Assembly (NCBI GenBank): GCA_003427395.1
Contig: BFEA01000246.1
Location: 1,884,155 to 1,927,196, forward strand
DNA length: 43,042 nt
Origin: Chara braunii
Taxonomy: Eukaryota; Streptophyta; Charophyceae; Charales; Characeae
Reading direction: 5' to 3'
Every line of letters starts with the position of its first letter. The first letter of the stretch is position 1. This document shows, one piece after another, positions 22,031 to 32,485 of this stretch. The position numbers and the translations under genes are program-made. The notes below the pieces were generated by a model. That model made no database searches and had not been told where the DNA came from. It worked only from the letters and a program-made list of their open reading frames with translations.

Positions 22031-22340
22031 TTACCAAGATTGATACAAGACCAAGTATCATAAATGATCCCAGAAAATATAAAAATTGACCTAAGTAAAA
22101 TAAACTTAGCTAAGAAAATACAGGAATTGGAACTAACTCTTATGGCTCTAGCACGTGGCGAAAAACTAAAGCGGCTACCTATCAAACTGAAACTCATACT
22201 TGGTAGGGATTTGACTCAGCCACAGGGAAGGCGAAACCACAAAGATAAGTACTCTCACCAACCCAAAGTTAATCTTGTCAAACAATAGTTCGTAATCTTT
22301 CAATGATTTATCCCTTATACCCAACTTACATAAGGCGTAA

Positions 22341-23077
22341 AGCTAGACCACTCAAACTTATGAAATAATGTCTAGCTCATTCATTGAGTATAAACAAACA
22401 GAGGACACAACTACTTCTCTTCTTCTTTGGGCATGAGACTAGGTTATCCAGCCTAGCCGCCTTGAACTGTTTAAGTATCAAAATTATATATAATTGTCTT
22501 CACTTAATCTTCTGACGTAGCATATGACCGAACTGATCATCTTAGCTCGAGGTTCAACCTGCCCCTTCTTACCACAAGTTTAGTCTTAATTAATACTCTC
22601 TTCAGTTTGTGATAAGCTATAGTCAGACTACCCAAATTTATGAGGCACTGTCTGACTTCCCTGTTCATAGGTAAAGTAATAGTAAAATATAGCCAAGTTA
22701 TAACCTTTTGGTTCTAGCATGTGCGCGGCATTGGACCAAGACCACCCAAACTTATGAAACATGTTTCAAATTGGTCCTCTGTCTGATTTATTTTTCTTGA
22801 TGGTGAGGAAGGAAGAGGTTGAGCCACCCGAACTTATGGAACATGTTCAGACCACTCGTCCAAAATCAAACGAAACTGAGAAAACCCAAAATAAACAAGG
22901 CAACCAAGCCACCCAAACTTATGGGACAGTGCTTGGTCCCCAAAAAGTCAACCACAGACAACCCTCACAAGTGAGAGCAACCGGACCACCCAAACTTATG
23001 GAACATATCTGGTCCTCGAGGCAACTCAAAAATAAACATAGCACTGGATCTCCCCAAACTTATGAAGACTTGCCCAG
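22341..23077. repeat. Stem-loop array with a different conserved loop (LTR B)
   Basis: This is the positional counterpart of the LTR A array, but loops read CACCCAAACTTATGGAACA or close variants. Stems are 22341 AGCTAGAC/GTCTAGCT (perfect), 22439 CTAGG/CCTAG (loop collapsed to 8 nt), a weak GAAC/GTTC near 22532, 22621 AGTCAGAC/GTCTGACT (perfect), 22733 GGACCAA/TTGGTCC, 22820 TGAGC/GTTCA (one wobble), 22903 ACCAAGC/GCTTGGT (perfect), 22981 CCGGA/TCTGG (one wobble) and 23044 CTGG/CCAG. Loops are similar across the array while stems differ. Confidence 0.88.
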
Positions 23078-23339
23078 CCTTTGATTGACCCAGTCAAACA
23101 CAAGCGATATTGCCTTCCTCCCATCCTTCCCCCAGATACAACCCCTTCCACAATCTGCTTTCAGTCAAACAACAAAACTAAAACTGAAGTTACACAATCA
23201 TTCCTTTACTTAGTCAGATTTGTGTCCTAAAAAATCAAACTTAAATTGAAAATAGGGACGCACACAATTTACTTAGTCAAATTGTAGAAGGATGTACAGA
23301 TATGGTTTATAACTGGGTTTATAGATAGAGGACGGAACC

Positions 23340-24585
23340 TTTACCTCTCAGTTCCCTGCCTCCAGAACTCCTCCTGAGTTCCGGCACAGCTCCTGCAATC
23401 GGTGCGCAGACTCCCCACATAGTCTTGTTGCGGTCCCGCGGGTTGCAATCCCGTCTGCCGCCTTCCTCTCTGAACAAGATTAAACTAGACTAGGAGTAAG
23501 AAAGACAGAATGAGAATCATTTAGCCTCTCAGATCCAAGGTGAGGTGCGCTCAGACTCGCGGTAGAGGGTCTTGATAGCTTCAGTCACCTGAGGGTCCCG
23601 CAATGATAGCCAAAATGCGATAGGATGGTCAACCTACGACCAACACGCAGCGCAACGACCTCCTGACGACCCTTCGATTCATAGTAGCAACCCCCTTATC
23701 GAGTCCTATCACACTTCCAAGTTCCTGCGTCTTTTCCTCATAAAATGTCGTCATGCAAGCTAGGAATGTAGAGGTTGACCAGAGCATACTCCTGTAGCAG
23801 GACCAGCCTCAAACAACATTACTTAGCAACTCAACTCCGTGGTGCCACGACAACAAACTTCGGAATGTTGTAGCCCTATAACCCTGCTCCATTCATTCAC
23901 TCCATCCGCTGAAAAATGACCATGCTCGTTCGTACGGAACTCATGTGTCACTAAGCCGTAGTCAACTTCCATAGGGCGGCTCACCTTCAACACTCAAGTA
24001 ACGTGCTCTCTATGCCTCCCGCTCCCTTCCTTCTGCTTGGCGCTCAACTCATAGACTACTACTACACAACTACTAAACGCCGATAATTTGGTCATACATC
24101 CCGTTGGCATCGGCAACAACAACCGCAGTGCATGAAGGTGTCGACCTTGTAGACCACTGCTACCACCCGGTACGTACCCCTACGTCTTTCCCTTTCCCAC
24201 GATCTCTTCCTCTCATGTCTCCCCCTTTACAGCCCATACGTCCAATTGCCCGCTGGTCCGTGTGCATTCGTTTGTCGATAGTTTACCACAAGAGTTCATT
24301 TTTCGACCCGACTTGCGTTACTCACTCGAGCCCTCCTGCCAATAGGTAAGTCTCTATCGTCACTACATGGCTCACACAGCTTCCCTTAGTAGGATAAGCA
24401 TCGCCTCGACCAACGGGTAAGTCTCCGACCCCGTGGCTGGGCTCACACAGCTTCCATCGAAAGGATGGGTACAATCAGGATGGGTACAATCTAGGTAGAT
24501 ACGTTGCGACGGACAGATGCTTCGAAAATGACTCCTCGCGTGAGTATGCGGTAAGGAGTTGTTAGATGCAGACATCTTCGCGCAC

Positions 24586-24588
<3 letters not shown>
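23340..24588 (-). repeat. Middle part of LTR B, no gene
   Basis: It includes the conserved 'gttccctgcctccagaac' block (23348-23600) shared with LTR A. The rest is noncoding and diverged, and short frames lack domains. Confidence 0.5.

Positions 24589-24661
<73 letters not shown>
24589..24661. repeat. (AG)n microsatellite
   Basis: About 36 AG dinucleotides, giving poly Ser-Leu frames on the minus strand that are not genes. Confidence 0.97.
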
Positions 24662-24663
<2 letters not shown>

Positions 24664-25148
24664 ACTTCGTTTGACATACTGAGCAAAACAAAAAACGAAT
24701 GAATGTTCCGCTAGAACACGGAGATATACATCGTTTTTTCGGCCCCGCTCCGAGGTAAGCAATCTCCCACTCTCGTGATGACCCTGCACTTCATACCATA
24801 TAATTCGTTGCTCCCGCTCTGTATCTGCCTTCGCTAACTTGATCGTCTGCCATGTTGAGGGTAGCGCCTGAAGGAGGTAGCGCTTGGCCGACCGAATGGA
24901 GGCTGCGGCAGCGCCGGGTTAAAGGCCAAGGAGGGCACAATCCCGGGCACCGACCATGACCCGTCAGCGAGCGCAAGGCGATAACGAATCTCCCCCTAGA
25001 ACATGGAAATATACATCCCTACTGCACAACTACTCCCTGAGGTGCAGCTTTTAATCTTCGCAGTGCCAAATCCACTCCTTCATCGGGGAATCCGACCATA
25101 CCATCGAGCTCGCAATATTCGAGAATCCCCATTCAGTCTTTTAATTTG

Positions 25149-25821
25149 CTCGATTCCATGAGGGATCGGGTAAATTCTCTATTTTCCAAATCTGGCCATA
25201 TCTGTTTTCCGATAACTTCGCGCAATCCATTTCCCTACTAGCTTTTTAATCTACCAACCTATTGCCAAAACCAACACTACCACTGGATTCGTCACCCCTT
25301 GAAACCTCTGAAACGATAACTCTGCGCAATCCATTTCCCTACTAGCTTTTTAATCTACCAACCTATTGCCAAAACCAACACTACCACTGGGTTCGCCACC
25401 CCTTGAAGCCTCCGAAATAACTCCTCCCTCACTCGTTTTCATCATGAAACGAGCGAGTTCTCTGCCTTCCCGCACGACCATCTCCACCTTCACGAAACTC
25501 ACGCGCACGACTATTTCTTAATAACTTTCTTTCTACTAATCCTTCACTCAAAATAACAACAGATTCAAATTCGCCATACTCTAAAACCCCAACTTCAAAC
25601 CTTTTATTTACCCAAATCTGCAAAGGAACGAGGGAGTAAGTCATTTTTTCTCCTTCTTCTCGCTCCTTCCTTTCCATCTCCATAGCTCTGTGCACATCTT
25701 CTTCTTCTTACTTCCATCTCTACCACCCGACCTCAAAGACTAACTTCACATCTGAACTCGCAACCACTAAAACCCCCTACCTACGGTCTTCTCCCGCCTG
25801 ATTCCATCAAGAACGGGCGGG
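25149..25821. repeat. Second hairpin series in LTR B
   Basis: It contains an imperfect CTCGATTCC/GGGATCGGG (25149-25170), CTCACTCGTTT/AAACGAGCGAG (25428-25457, ten of eleven pairs) and CCCGCCTG/CGGGCGGG with further pairs (25793-25821). A degenerate unit lies near 25613. Against LTR A unit 14628-14657, the C-G pair in CCCGTT/AACGGG becomes T-A in CTCGTT/AACGAG, a compensatory change. Confidence 0.75.
25211..25418. repeat. 104-bp tandem duplication in LTR B
   Basis: Two near-identical 104-bp copies (25211-25314 and 25315-25418) begin with 'gataact' and 'gcgcaatccatttccc'. They differ at only a few positions, so the duplication is young relative to the LTR. Confidence 0.9.
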
Positions 25822-27029
25822 TTACATAACTTCGCCCCCTCCGTCATAGCTGCTCTTCTTTCTTGCGCATGCATTCGACGTAATTCGCATTCGGGTGCAT
25901 TCCCGTTCACTGCGCCGTACCTCGCTCCTTTTGTTCGCTCCTTACCTCCTTCGCCTTCACCCCGCCTCTCTTCCGACAGCAGAACTGTCAGCGCCCACAT
26001 TTGTCTCCGCCATCGCCCTCTACTCTCGTGCACACCTGCCTCAACTCCCCGTCCAAGTTCAGCCTTTCTCTACACTGCCTCCAGTTCTCGTCTGTGTGAG
26101 CTGAGCCAGACACTGCAAGGAGTGTAGTCATAAAGACAGCGAAACTGTGGTCGCTGAGCTTGAAGTCAGCTAGGGAAGTGCGCAACAGTCCACCCATCAG
26201 ATCATTTGGCTTGAAAATTAGAGGGCGCCGCAGCGCCTGACCTATACTCGGTCGTTGGGATGGTCCTTGATGCACCTGCTGTAAACGTCGGCAGCACGGG
26301 TGGTGGGACGAGTCCCTGTGCAGACCTTAGTGGTGGTAACGAGTACCCCACGTATGAACAGGGCCACAGTGCGGCAATCCCTTGGCCCACTGTGCCCAAC
26401 CTTAGTTCCCACTCTTCGGGTCTCAACAACACGGTCACACTCAAACCTCTCTGAATAGACGTTGCGCGGTGGACTGCACCCACAACGAGCCCCTCCACTT
26501 TGGTTTCTGACCCATCGTGGGCTTGGTTCCCACCAGCTTGCTTGCAGAGTGACCCCGCCCCCCCGGTCCGAGTTTCAAGATGTGCGGGCAGGGGAATTTT
26601 ACCTGCATCCAAAACTTGTCGGAACACGAGCGGGCCCCGCCGAAAGATGTGCGTGGTCAAGGTCCTCGATTGTCGTATCTCCCACCTGCGACCGACGACG
26701 CAGCAAGTGGGCCAAGCCCGCTGGTTCCAATATCGCCCTCAGAACCAATCATCAACAAAAAGGGGTGTGGGAAGAAAATAAATAATAATTCTAATAAAAA
26801 TAAATCACGGATAAAAATAGACGCCACGAGGGAACACAGAAAAGCAAAGGAACTAGGGGCCGCGCATCCGGCTGGCCTAAGACGCCATGTCCTGCTAGGC
26901 TGCGCATGGTTATGCCTCACCGTCGATACCCCGCGCGCGCGGCTCACCCGTGCGAGGACCGCTTCCTCTCGCGCGCGCCCCATCAAACGGGCGAGGCTGC
27001 TCTGGCGTGACTTGCAGACAACACGCCAA
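25822..27029 (-). repeat. GC-rich 5' part of LTR B, no gene
   Basis: Long frames (26202-26660 minus, 26580-27041 plus) overlap on opposite strands and carry no domain. The sequence is diverged from LTR A except near the terminus, where 'acttgcag' and the ATACCCTTGTAAGGGTAT palindrome (27030-27047) match. Confidence 0.45.
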
Positions 27030-27058
27030 ATACCCTTGTAAGGGTATTTGGTACGACA

Positions 27059-27773
27059 GCGCTACCTAGAGGACAAGAGCAGTTGGGTGCTCAGCCTAGC
27101 TATAGCGAGCAGCCCAACCATAGGAGGAGGAAGAAGGGCGAGAGTGGCGAGGTACCTACCTGGCTATGGTGGACACCATATTCATCACCTTGATAGGCGC
27201 TGCATTTGGAAGGCCCCAGTTGGGGTAGTGCCACACCAAGGAAGCTCGAGGCAGAGTCAGGCATGGCGGCTTAGTGAGCAGCGACATAGCTGCTTTGTGT
27301 TGTCCTTTGGACAAGAGGGCAACGACATAGCTGCTTTGGGTTGTCCTTTGGACAGGAGGGCAGAGCCCTTCATAGTCTACCATAGCCTAGGCATGTGAGA
27401 GGAGGAAGAACTTGAAGGGGGGAAGCCATGGCTATGGTGGACTGTTGTTGTGTGAGCAGTAAGAGGGAACTTCGTATATTGATTCTGGTTCATCCACTCA
27501 TTGTTATTATTGTTATTGGAAAAAGAATAAGATTGGCGAAGTGAAGGAGGAGGAGGAAGGTGGAGAGAGAAGGGGGGATTTGACATTGCTCTTGCTGGTG
27601 TACATCTTCTTCTTCTTCTTCTTCTTCTTCTTCTTCTTCTTCTTCTTCTTCTTCTTCTTCTTTCTCTCTGCTTTGGTCTCTATCTCTTTTCAAGTGCTTT
27701 CATTTCTTTTGCAATTGGGTGGCATTGTCTTTCCTTGTGAATTTGCACTTTGGAAGTGACCAGGATTGTAACA
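27059..27773 (+). repeat. Truncated 5' LTR of the Ty3/gypsy element
   Basis: It matches the 3' LTR from about 40303 to 40996, from 'gcgct(a/g)cct(a/g)gagga' to 'gaccaggat(t/c)gtaac'. It ends in the canonical CA, 2 nt before the primer site. The first ~660 bp of the LTR are absent because LTR B of the giant element abuts at 27058. A CTT tract (27606-27662) is greatly expanded relative to the 3' LTR. Confidence 0.9.
27606..27662. repeat. (CTT)n microsatellite within the 5' LTR
   Basis: About 19 CTT units. The matching place in the 3' LTR (near 40868) has only 'cttcttcttcc', so the expansion followed insertion. Confidence 0.95.
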
Positions 27774-27869
27774 ATTGGTATCAGAGCGAACTTACTTGTT
27801 GGTGAGAGGTGTCAGTCACCCAATTGGTATCAGAGCGAACTTACTTGTTGGTGAGAGGTGTCAGTCACC
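27772..27869 (+). promoter_or_regulatory. Initiator tRNA-Met primer-binding site, tandemly duplicated (2 x 49 bp)
   Basis: TGGTATCAGAGC, the classic plant retroelement complement of initiator tRNA-Met, occurs at 27776-27787 and again at 27825-27836. It lies within two identical 49-bp copies (27772-27820, 27821-27869). The first copy sits 2 nt after the LTR end. Duplicated primer sites are unusual. Confidence 0.92.
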
Positions 27870-29089
27870 CTAACCCTAATTCCAAATTAGGTTAGGGCTA
27901 ACCTAATCTCGGAATAGGGTTGGAAGTTAGGGTTAAGAGTGCAGGGAGGTATGTGGATGTTGCCCCCACCTGGTTAGGTCATGTAGGGTTGACATCAGAC
28001 CTAACCAGGTTGCTTGAGTGATTGAATGAGGTGGTGCGACACAGGACTTCAAGAAGACATTAAGTGACTTATGGGCTTCCCCTCAAGAGGGAGACTTGAC
28101 CGCAGGCTGCCATACCTGCCTCAAGAGTTGCAAGTTGCTACTTTGGTTTTCAACATTGACAAAGGATCCGACGTTGTAACATGGGTGTAGGACGGCCCTC
28201 TTAGTCAGGGACACTTCGTGTAGTGGTAGCTGGGGGTCAAGAGGGCCTATGAGAGAGGGGGGTGAGTCGTTATCCATCTTTGGAGGCCAGACCTCACAGG
28301 TAAGTGTCGTGTGACTTGGGTATGCCCATGGGTGGTTGCTTGGTGCTTCATGGCCTGCTAAGGTGTGTTGGGCTCTATTCCTCTTCTCTGTGGTCTTGGT
28401 TGTATGTGTGAGCATGTGGATAACTTTCTCACCTGATGGATGGATGGATGATGTATCTTGTTCTCAATAGTATATCTTTCTACAATGCATTGTCTTTCCA
28501 CTTCTGAACGGTTGTAGGAGTAGGTTCTTGCTGAAAGTTGTTTTTTCCTTTTCAGTATGGTAGAGGCAGTTTGGGATTGTCTTGGGACACCTTTTTGATT
28601 GGTCCTAGTCCACGACCTATTTGGGACCCTTCGGGACTCAATGGAACCAAGACCAATTGGACAGGACCCTTCGGTCCCAAATCTCTTGCCGTCAGTGCAT
28701 TTCTTTGCTGTGCTGAAATTGGGGGACACATGGCTAGTAGGGACATTCCTTTCAAAGGGATCTTGACTAGTCTTACTACATGTTCTCACACACTGCCCCG
28801 CGTCTGGCTCGACAACCGTCATCACCCCTCGAAATCTCCATTGCTTCAGTTAGCTTTCTTCGTCTGACTTATTCATGATACATGTTCCATGTCACGTTAG
28901 AGAAGAGGGGATCTCCGGCTAATCTGGCCGGACCCATTCATTAAGTCAGACCTCTCTTTGAATTGTATTTTTTTTTTCCTTCTGTGTGGATGTCATTTTC
29001 TAAGTCCAAATGGATTGCCGCTCCGGCTAGGAGATCTACCTTCTCCTCTTGTGATTTATTCATTTATTTTCTTTTTATCTGAATTATCT
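27870..29089 (+). other. Leader of the Ty3/gypsy element, with two perfect hairpins
   Basis: About 1.2 kb between the primer site and gag. ATTAGGTTAG/CTAACCTAAT with a 2-nt loop lies at 27885-27906 and extends outward with CCTAATTCC/GGAAT pairs. ACCTGGTTAGGTC/GACCTAACCAGGT, a perfect 13-bp stem, lies at 27968-28010. The remainder is noncoding, with short overlapping frames at 28358-28867 that lack domains. Confidence 0.7.
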
Positions 29090-30760
29090 ATGTCCAGTAT
29101 TGAGACATGTGCACAGAAGGCAGAAAGAGAGAGAAGGTATTCTTTTTAAGAGTGTGAGGAGGGGTAAGAGGAGCGTTCGTCCAAACGTGACCAAAGAGCG
29201 GACCCCTCTTGAGAGATGTACTGACACACCATCCTCCGGCATTGCAGACATCTCATATGCCCAATGGCAAGTTATGTTGGACGCCGCGGACGAGAACAAG
29301 AAACCGTTTTTTCATAAACTTTATAAGGATGCGTTGCGTAGAGAAAGGGAGGCAGAGGCAGCGCCTAGATCGGCAAGCATTGCTGATCAAATAACTCTTT
29401 TGGCTATTCCGAAAATCGGAGATGCTCGGTTTGCAGAAAAGTTAGCTGCTGCTGTAGCAGCCTTGGTCCAACTACGGATTCTAAAAAAATTTGAGTCGCA
29501 TGTGACATCTCTAGAACAGCGAAATCAAGAGTTGTTGGCTGAGATTGCACGCCTCAAGCAGACGCAATTGACCATCCATCGTCCTCCTCGTCCTGCTGCA
29601 GTCCCAACTTCTCCCCGTAATGCAGTCCTCATGCAAAGATCAAGTGGAACCATGACTTGCGCAGAAACCATTGTCAACTCTTGAAGCGGCAACTTCGGTG
29701 GTTTTGCATTGGTCCCAGTCCCAAATGTGGGTCCCGGATCATCAACCCAAAACGCCACAGTCCTTGCTGGCGTACAATACAATGGTCCCATGGTGGACAA
29801 GAGGGCAGCTACACTGCCATACAAGTATGACGGGAAGGGAAATACCTCTTGGATCAGCTCCATGCACTCATGCTTCGAGGTGCTGTGTACACCGCAGGAA
29901 GACCGAAGTATGATCATGGGCACGAATATTGAACCCGTCATACGAAGTTTTATTGAACTCCAAGTTGTTAGTGCAGGTTATGAAAGGATTCACCTGACTG
30001 AGTTGTTGAAAGTGACTCTTGTGCGTACTCTTGAGGACCTCCTCATCGCACAATATCAAGATAAGCACGCTGCACTCAAGGCAAGGTTGAAACAAGGGTC
30101 AAAAGTGGAGGACTTCCATGCAGGCCTTTGAACAACATTTGACTAGTTTGTTCACTACTCCAAACCTAGAATGAACTGATGTGTCTTGCATGGATGTAAT
30201 TATGGGAGTGGCCTCTCAAGACTATGTCTCCCGGCTAGGACTCAAGGAGCATTCTACATGGTGAGAGATCTTGACGGATCTAGTCAACCTAAAAGCCAAA
30301 GATCTCGCCAGGCATGCGAAGACACCAACTGCAGGAAAAGCTTCACGACACAAACGCTACGGAAGCAGCCACCAGTTTGTCGTGCATCAAGAGGCTGATG
30401 ATCAATCTGATGCTGATGATCTGTCTCTAGGTGACGATCTAGAGTCGGACGCTGAAGTGGGCTGTTCTACATCAGCCCTTGAATATGACATGAATGACGA
30501 AGAAAAATATAATGCCTTTAGAAAGATTGCTTCAAGCAAGAGGCCTAACCGCAGTTTAGGTAAGGGAACCATAGCACACCTCCCCAAAAATGCAAAAAAT
30601 TATGAGAAGCTGGAGGATGATTCCACCAAGCCTTGGGAAAACCTCCACATCAGTCACAAAGAATGAGAATGAAGATCCAAACTGTGTGTGCTTGCATTGT
30701 GAAAAGTATGGGCACACAGTACATGATTGTTATCATATGCAAGGAAACATGCAAAGGGCG
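29090..30760 (+). pseudogene. gag: Gag polyprotein, Ty3/gypsy element
   Basis: The likely start is ATG 29090 (MSSIETCAQKAERER). The frame shifts near 29145 and continues to 29684, with an N-terminal region and a Leu/Glu/Gln-rich coiled coil (SHVTSLEQRNQELLAEIARL). A second frame (29709-30131) holds the capsid-like part, with YKYDGKGNTSWISSMHSCFE and LEDLLIAQYQDKHAALKARL, as in Retrotrans_gag. Downstream frames (30271-30666) are acidic, then the CCHC zinc knuckle CLHCEKYGHTVHDC (C-x2-C-x4-H-x4-C) lies at 30689-30730 in another frame. At least three frame changes and several stops make it inactive. Gag would package element RNA in the cytoplasm. Identification is by domain order and the following protease and RT. 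Confidence 0.85.
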
Positions 30761-30899
30761 TAGAGGAATCATCAACACTCTCTACAACAAGGGAAGTTGA
30801 ACAGTCAGTTGCAGGCGCCTCCAAAGAGCTCGAATCTGATCAACATCCTGCTCTTGAAGCCCGTACCGATGTTGAAACTAAGGCTGCCGAAATCCAAGT

Positions 30900-31665
30900 A
30901 CTTAGCACTGAGCCTCGGGAGGAGACTCAGGAAGTCAACTTTCATTCTCACCTGGAACATTGGTTGCAGCTCCAGCAGCAACGTCGTGTTCAAGGGGGAG
31001 TTTAAGTTACTCATCAACCGCCGATACATTCGTGTCTTGATCGATAATGGTTCATTCGTGTCTTGATCGATAATGGTTTCACAACTAACTTATTTTCTCC
31101 TAACGGAATTCGTAAGGCGGGTTTGAGAATGAAGCAAGTAGAGTTGCAAAACCCTTGTCAGACCCAGGTAGGCAACCAAGAGGTCGTCACCTCAACACAT
31201 GTTGCCAAAGGTGTGCACGTCACTTTTGACAAAGATTGCATTGTCACTCATGAGTTGAATTTCTATGTCCTGGACAAGCGTCTCTTCGACGCGGTCATTG
31301 GTTTGGGCTGGTTAAAAGTCAATTGCCTAAGGACCACGTTGGCGGATACTCAGTTCATGGTGTGTGACGCCAAGGGGAGCGAGTGTGTCCTCTGGTTGAA
31401 TGAGATGTGCAATTTCTCAGTGACCCTTTTGAGTGCAAACAAATTTTGCAGATCAATGCACCTGGGCAAAGAAGGTGAGCATGTGCACGTAACTTTTGTA
31501 AAGCATCTCGATGTGTCTTCTACTTTTGCTGCATTTTGTACCTCGGAAAATATTTCTACTTCTATTACATTTGCTTCTGTTTCATCTGCTTCTACTGTAA
31601 GAGATATGTCTACTTCTAATTCAACTACTTCAAATTCGGTTGTTTTTGTTGTAAATTCTTGAACT
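30900..31665 (+). pseudogene. pol: Retropepsin-like aspartic protease region of pol
   Basis: The protease core reads 'NRRYIRVLIDNG', then 'TTNLFSPNGIRKAGLRMK', 'FDKDCIVTHELNFYVLDK' and 'FDAVIGLGWLKVN', which follows the flap and ALGMD/ILG-like layout of retropepsins. The catalytic D-S/T-G appears as D-N-G. An exact 26-bp tandem duplication (31027-31052, 31053-31078) covers this motif, so DNG occurs twice and the frame shifts. A Ser/Thr-rich linker (to 31662) follows before RT. It would cleave Gag-Pol during maturation and is certainly inactive here. Confidence 0.8.
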
Positions 31666-31676
31666 GATTTCTCTCG

Positions 31677-32485
31677 CATGATGAGGACGATCCTCCGCCG
31701 GAAGTCCCAACAAACATTTACAGTCTATTAGATCAATTTCCTGAAGTTCTAGTTGAACCTCGTAGAGTCCCCGAGGGTTCGATAAAACACAAGATTGATA
31801 TAATAGAAGAGAGTGTTCCTCCAAAGGGTTGCGCCTACCGTATGGGGCAAGGCGAGTTGGAAGAGTTGCGAAGACAGATTGACGACATGATTGATCGTGG
31901 ATGGATTAGGCGTAGTGAGTCTGAGTTCGGTGCCCCTGTCCTATTTGTGTCAAAGAAAGAAGGCAAACTCTGGATGTGTGTCAACTATCGTGGCCTAAAT
32001 CGTATCTTTAGAAAAAACGTTTATCTCTTGTCTCGCATAGATGATTTGCTGGATGTTGCAGGTGGGTGAAAGGTCTTCTCCAAGATCGACCTCAAGTCTG
32101 ACTACCACTGGATTGAAGTTGATTTGAACAACCAACATAAAATTGCGTTCAAAACACATGACGGGTTGTACGAATTCATCGTTATGTCATTCGGTCTCAC
32201 AAGTGCACCAACCACATTTCAGTGCCTTATGAACAAAGTTCTCCACCATCAACTTTACAGGTTTGTCGTCGTTTATCTCGATGACATCCTGATTTTCAGC
32301 AAGTCCATGAAAGAGCACGTCAAACACCTTGAGGAAGTCTTTGAGGTTCTTAAGGAGGCGAAGTTGCACCTCAACTTAGAGAGAGAAATCTGAGTTCAGG
32401 AGAGACAACGTCATCTATCTTGGGCACCAATTGTCTACGAACGGCCTTGAGCCTGAGGCAACCAATGTCGAGGTCATAAGAAAGT
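31677..32485 (+). pseudogene. pol: Reverse transcriptase domain of pol
   Basis: It opens with an acidic linker (DEDDPPPEVPTNIYSLLDQF) and 'LRRQIDDMIDRGWIRRSES', then RT motif 'GAPVLFVSKKEGKLWMCVNY'. Motif A is 'FSKIDLKSDYHWIEV', motif B is 'IVMSFGLTSAPTTFQ', and the catalytic YLDD is at 32274-32285 (VVVYLDDILIFS). A TGA at 32068 replaces an expected Trp codon ('GG*KVFSKID'). A +1 shift near 32390 separates 'LNLEREI' from 'FRRDNVIYLGHQLSTNGLEP'. The domain ends abruptly after 'VIRKWR', where the RT-RNase H connection is missing. In an intact element it synthesises cDNA from the tRNA primer. Confidence 0.92.

Larger units (their letters stand above)
19478..27058 (-). mobile_element. Giant 5' LTR B (7.58 kb) of the gag-only retrotransposon
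   Basis: It starts TGTCG next to the tRNA-Asp primer site and ends CGACA at 27058, where it interrupts the LTR of a Ty3/gypsy element. It is colinear with LTR A but strongly diverged, with A- and B-specific loop sequences in the hairpin array. It contains an extra ~0.93-kb fold-back insertion (20116-21050), an AG microsatellite and a 104-bp tandem duplication. No coding domain is present, and the frame at 26202-26660 is not recognisable. Confidence 0.82.

Noticed and set aside
24372-24789. Ser-Leu repeat proteins on the minus strand
   Set aside because: They are translations of the AG microsatellite.
26202-26660. 152-codon minus-strand frame
   Set aside because: GC-rich LTR sequence is open on both strands; no domain and no counterpart in LTR A.
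8752-27058. A and B as the two LTRs of a single insertion
   Set aside because: A has its own CCGC duplications and lies inside gag in phase, the outer flanks (tccgc and gcgct) do not match, and the hairpin loops differ. A is a separate solo LTR.
27866-27910. Telomere-like ccctaaccctaa
   Set aside because: It is a single imperfect pair of units that forms part of a local hairpin in the retroelement leader.
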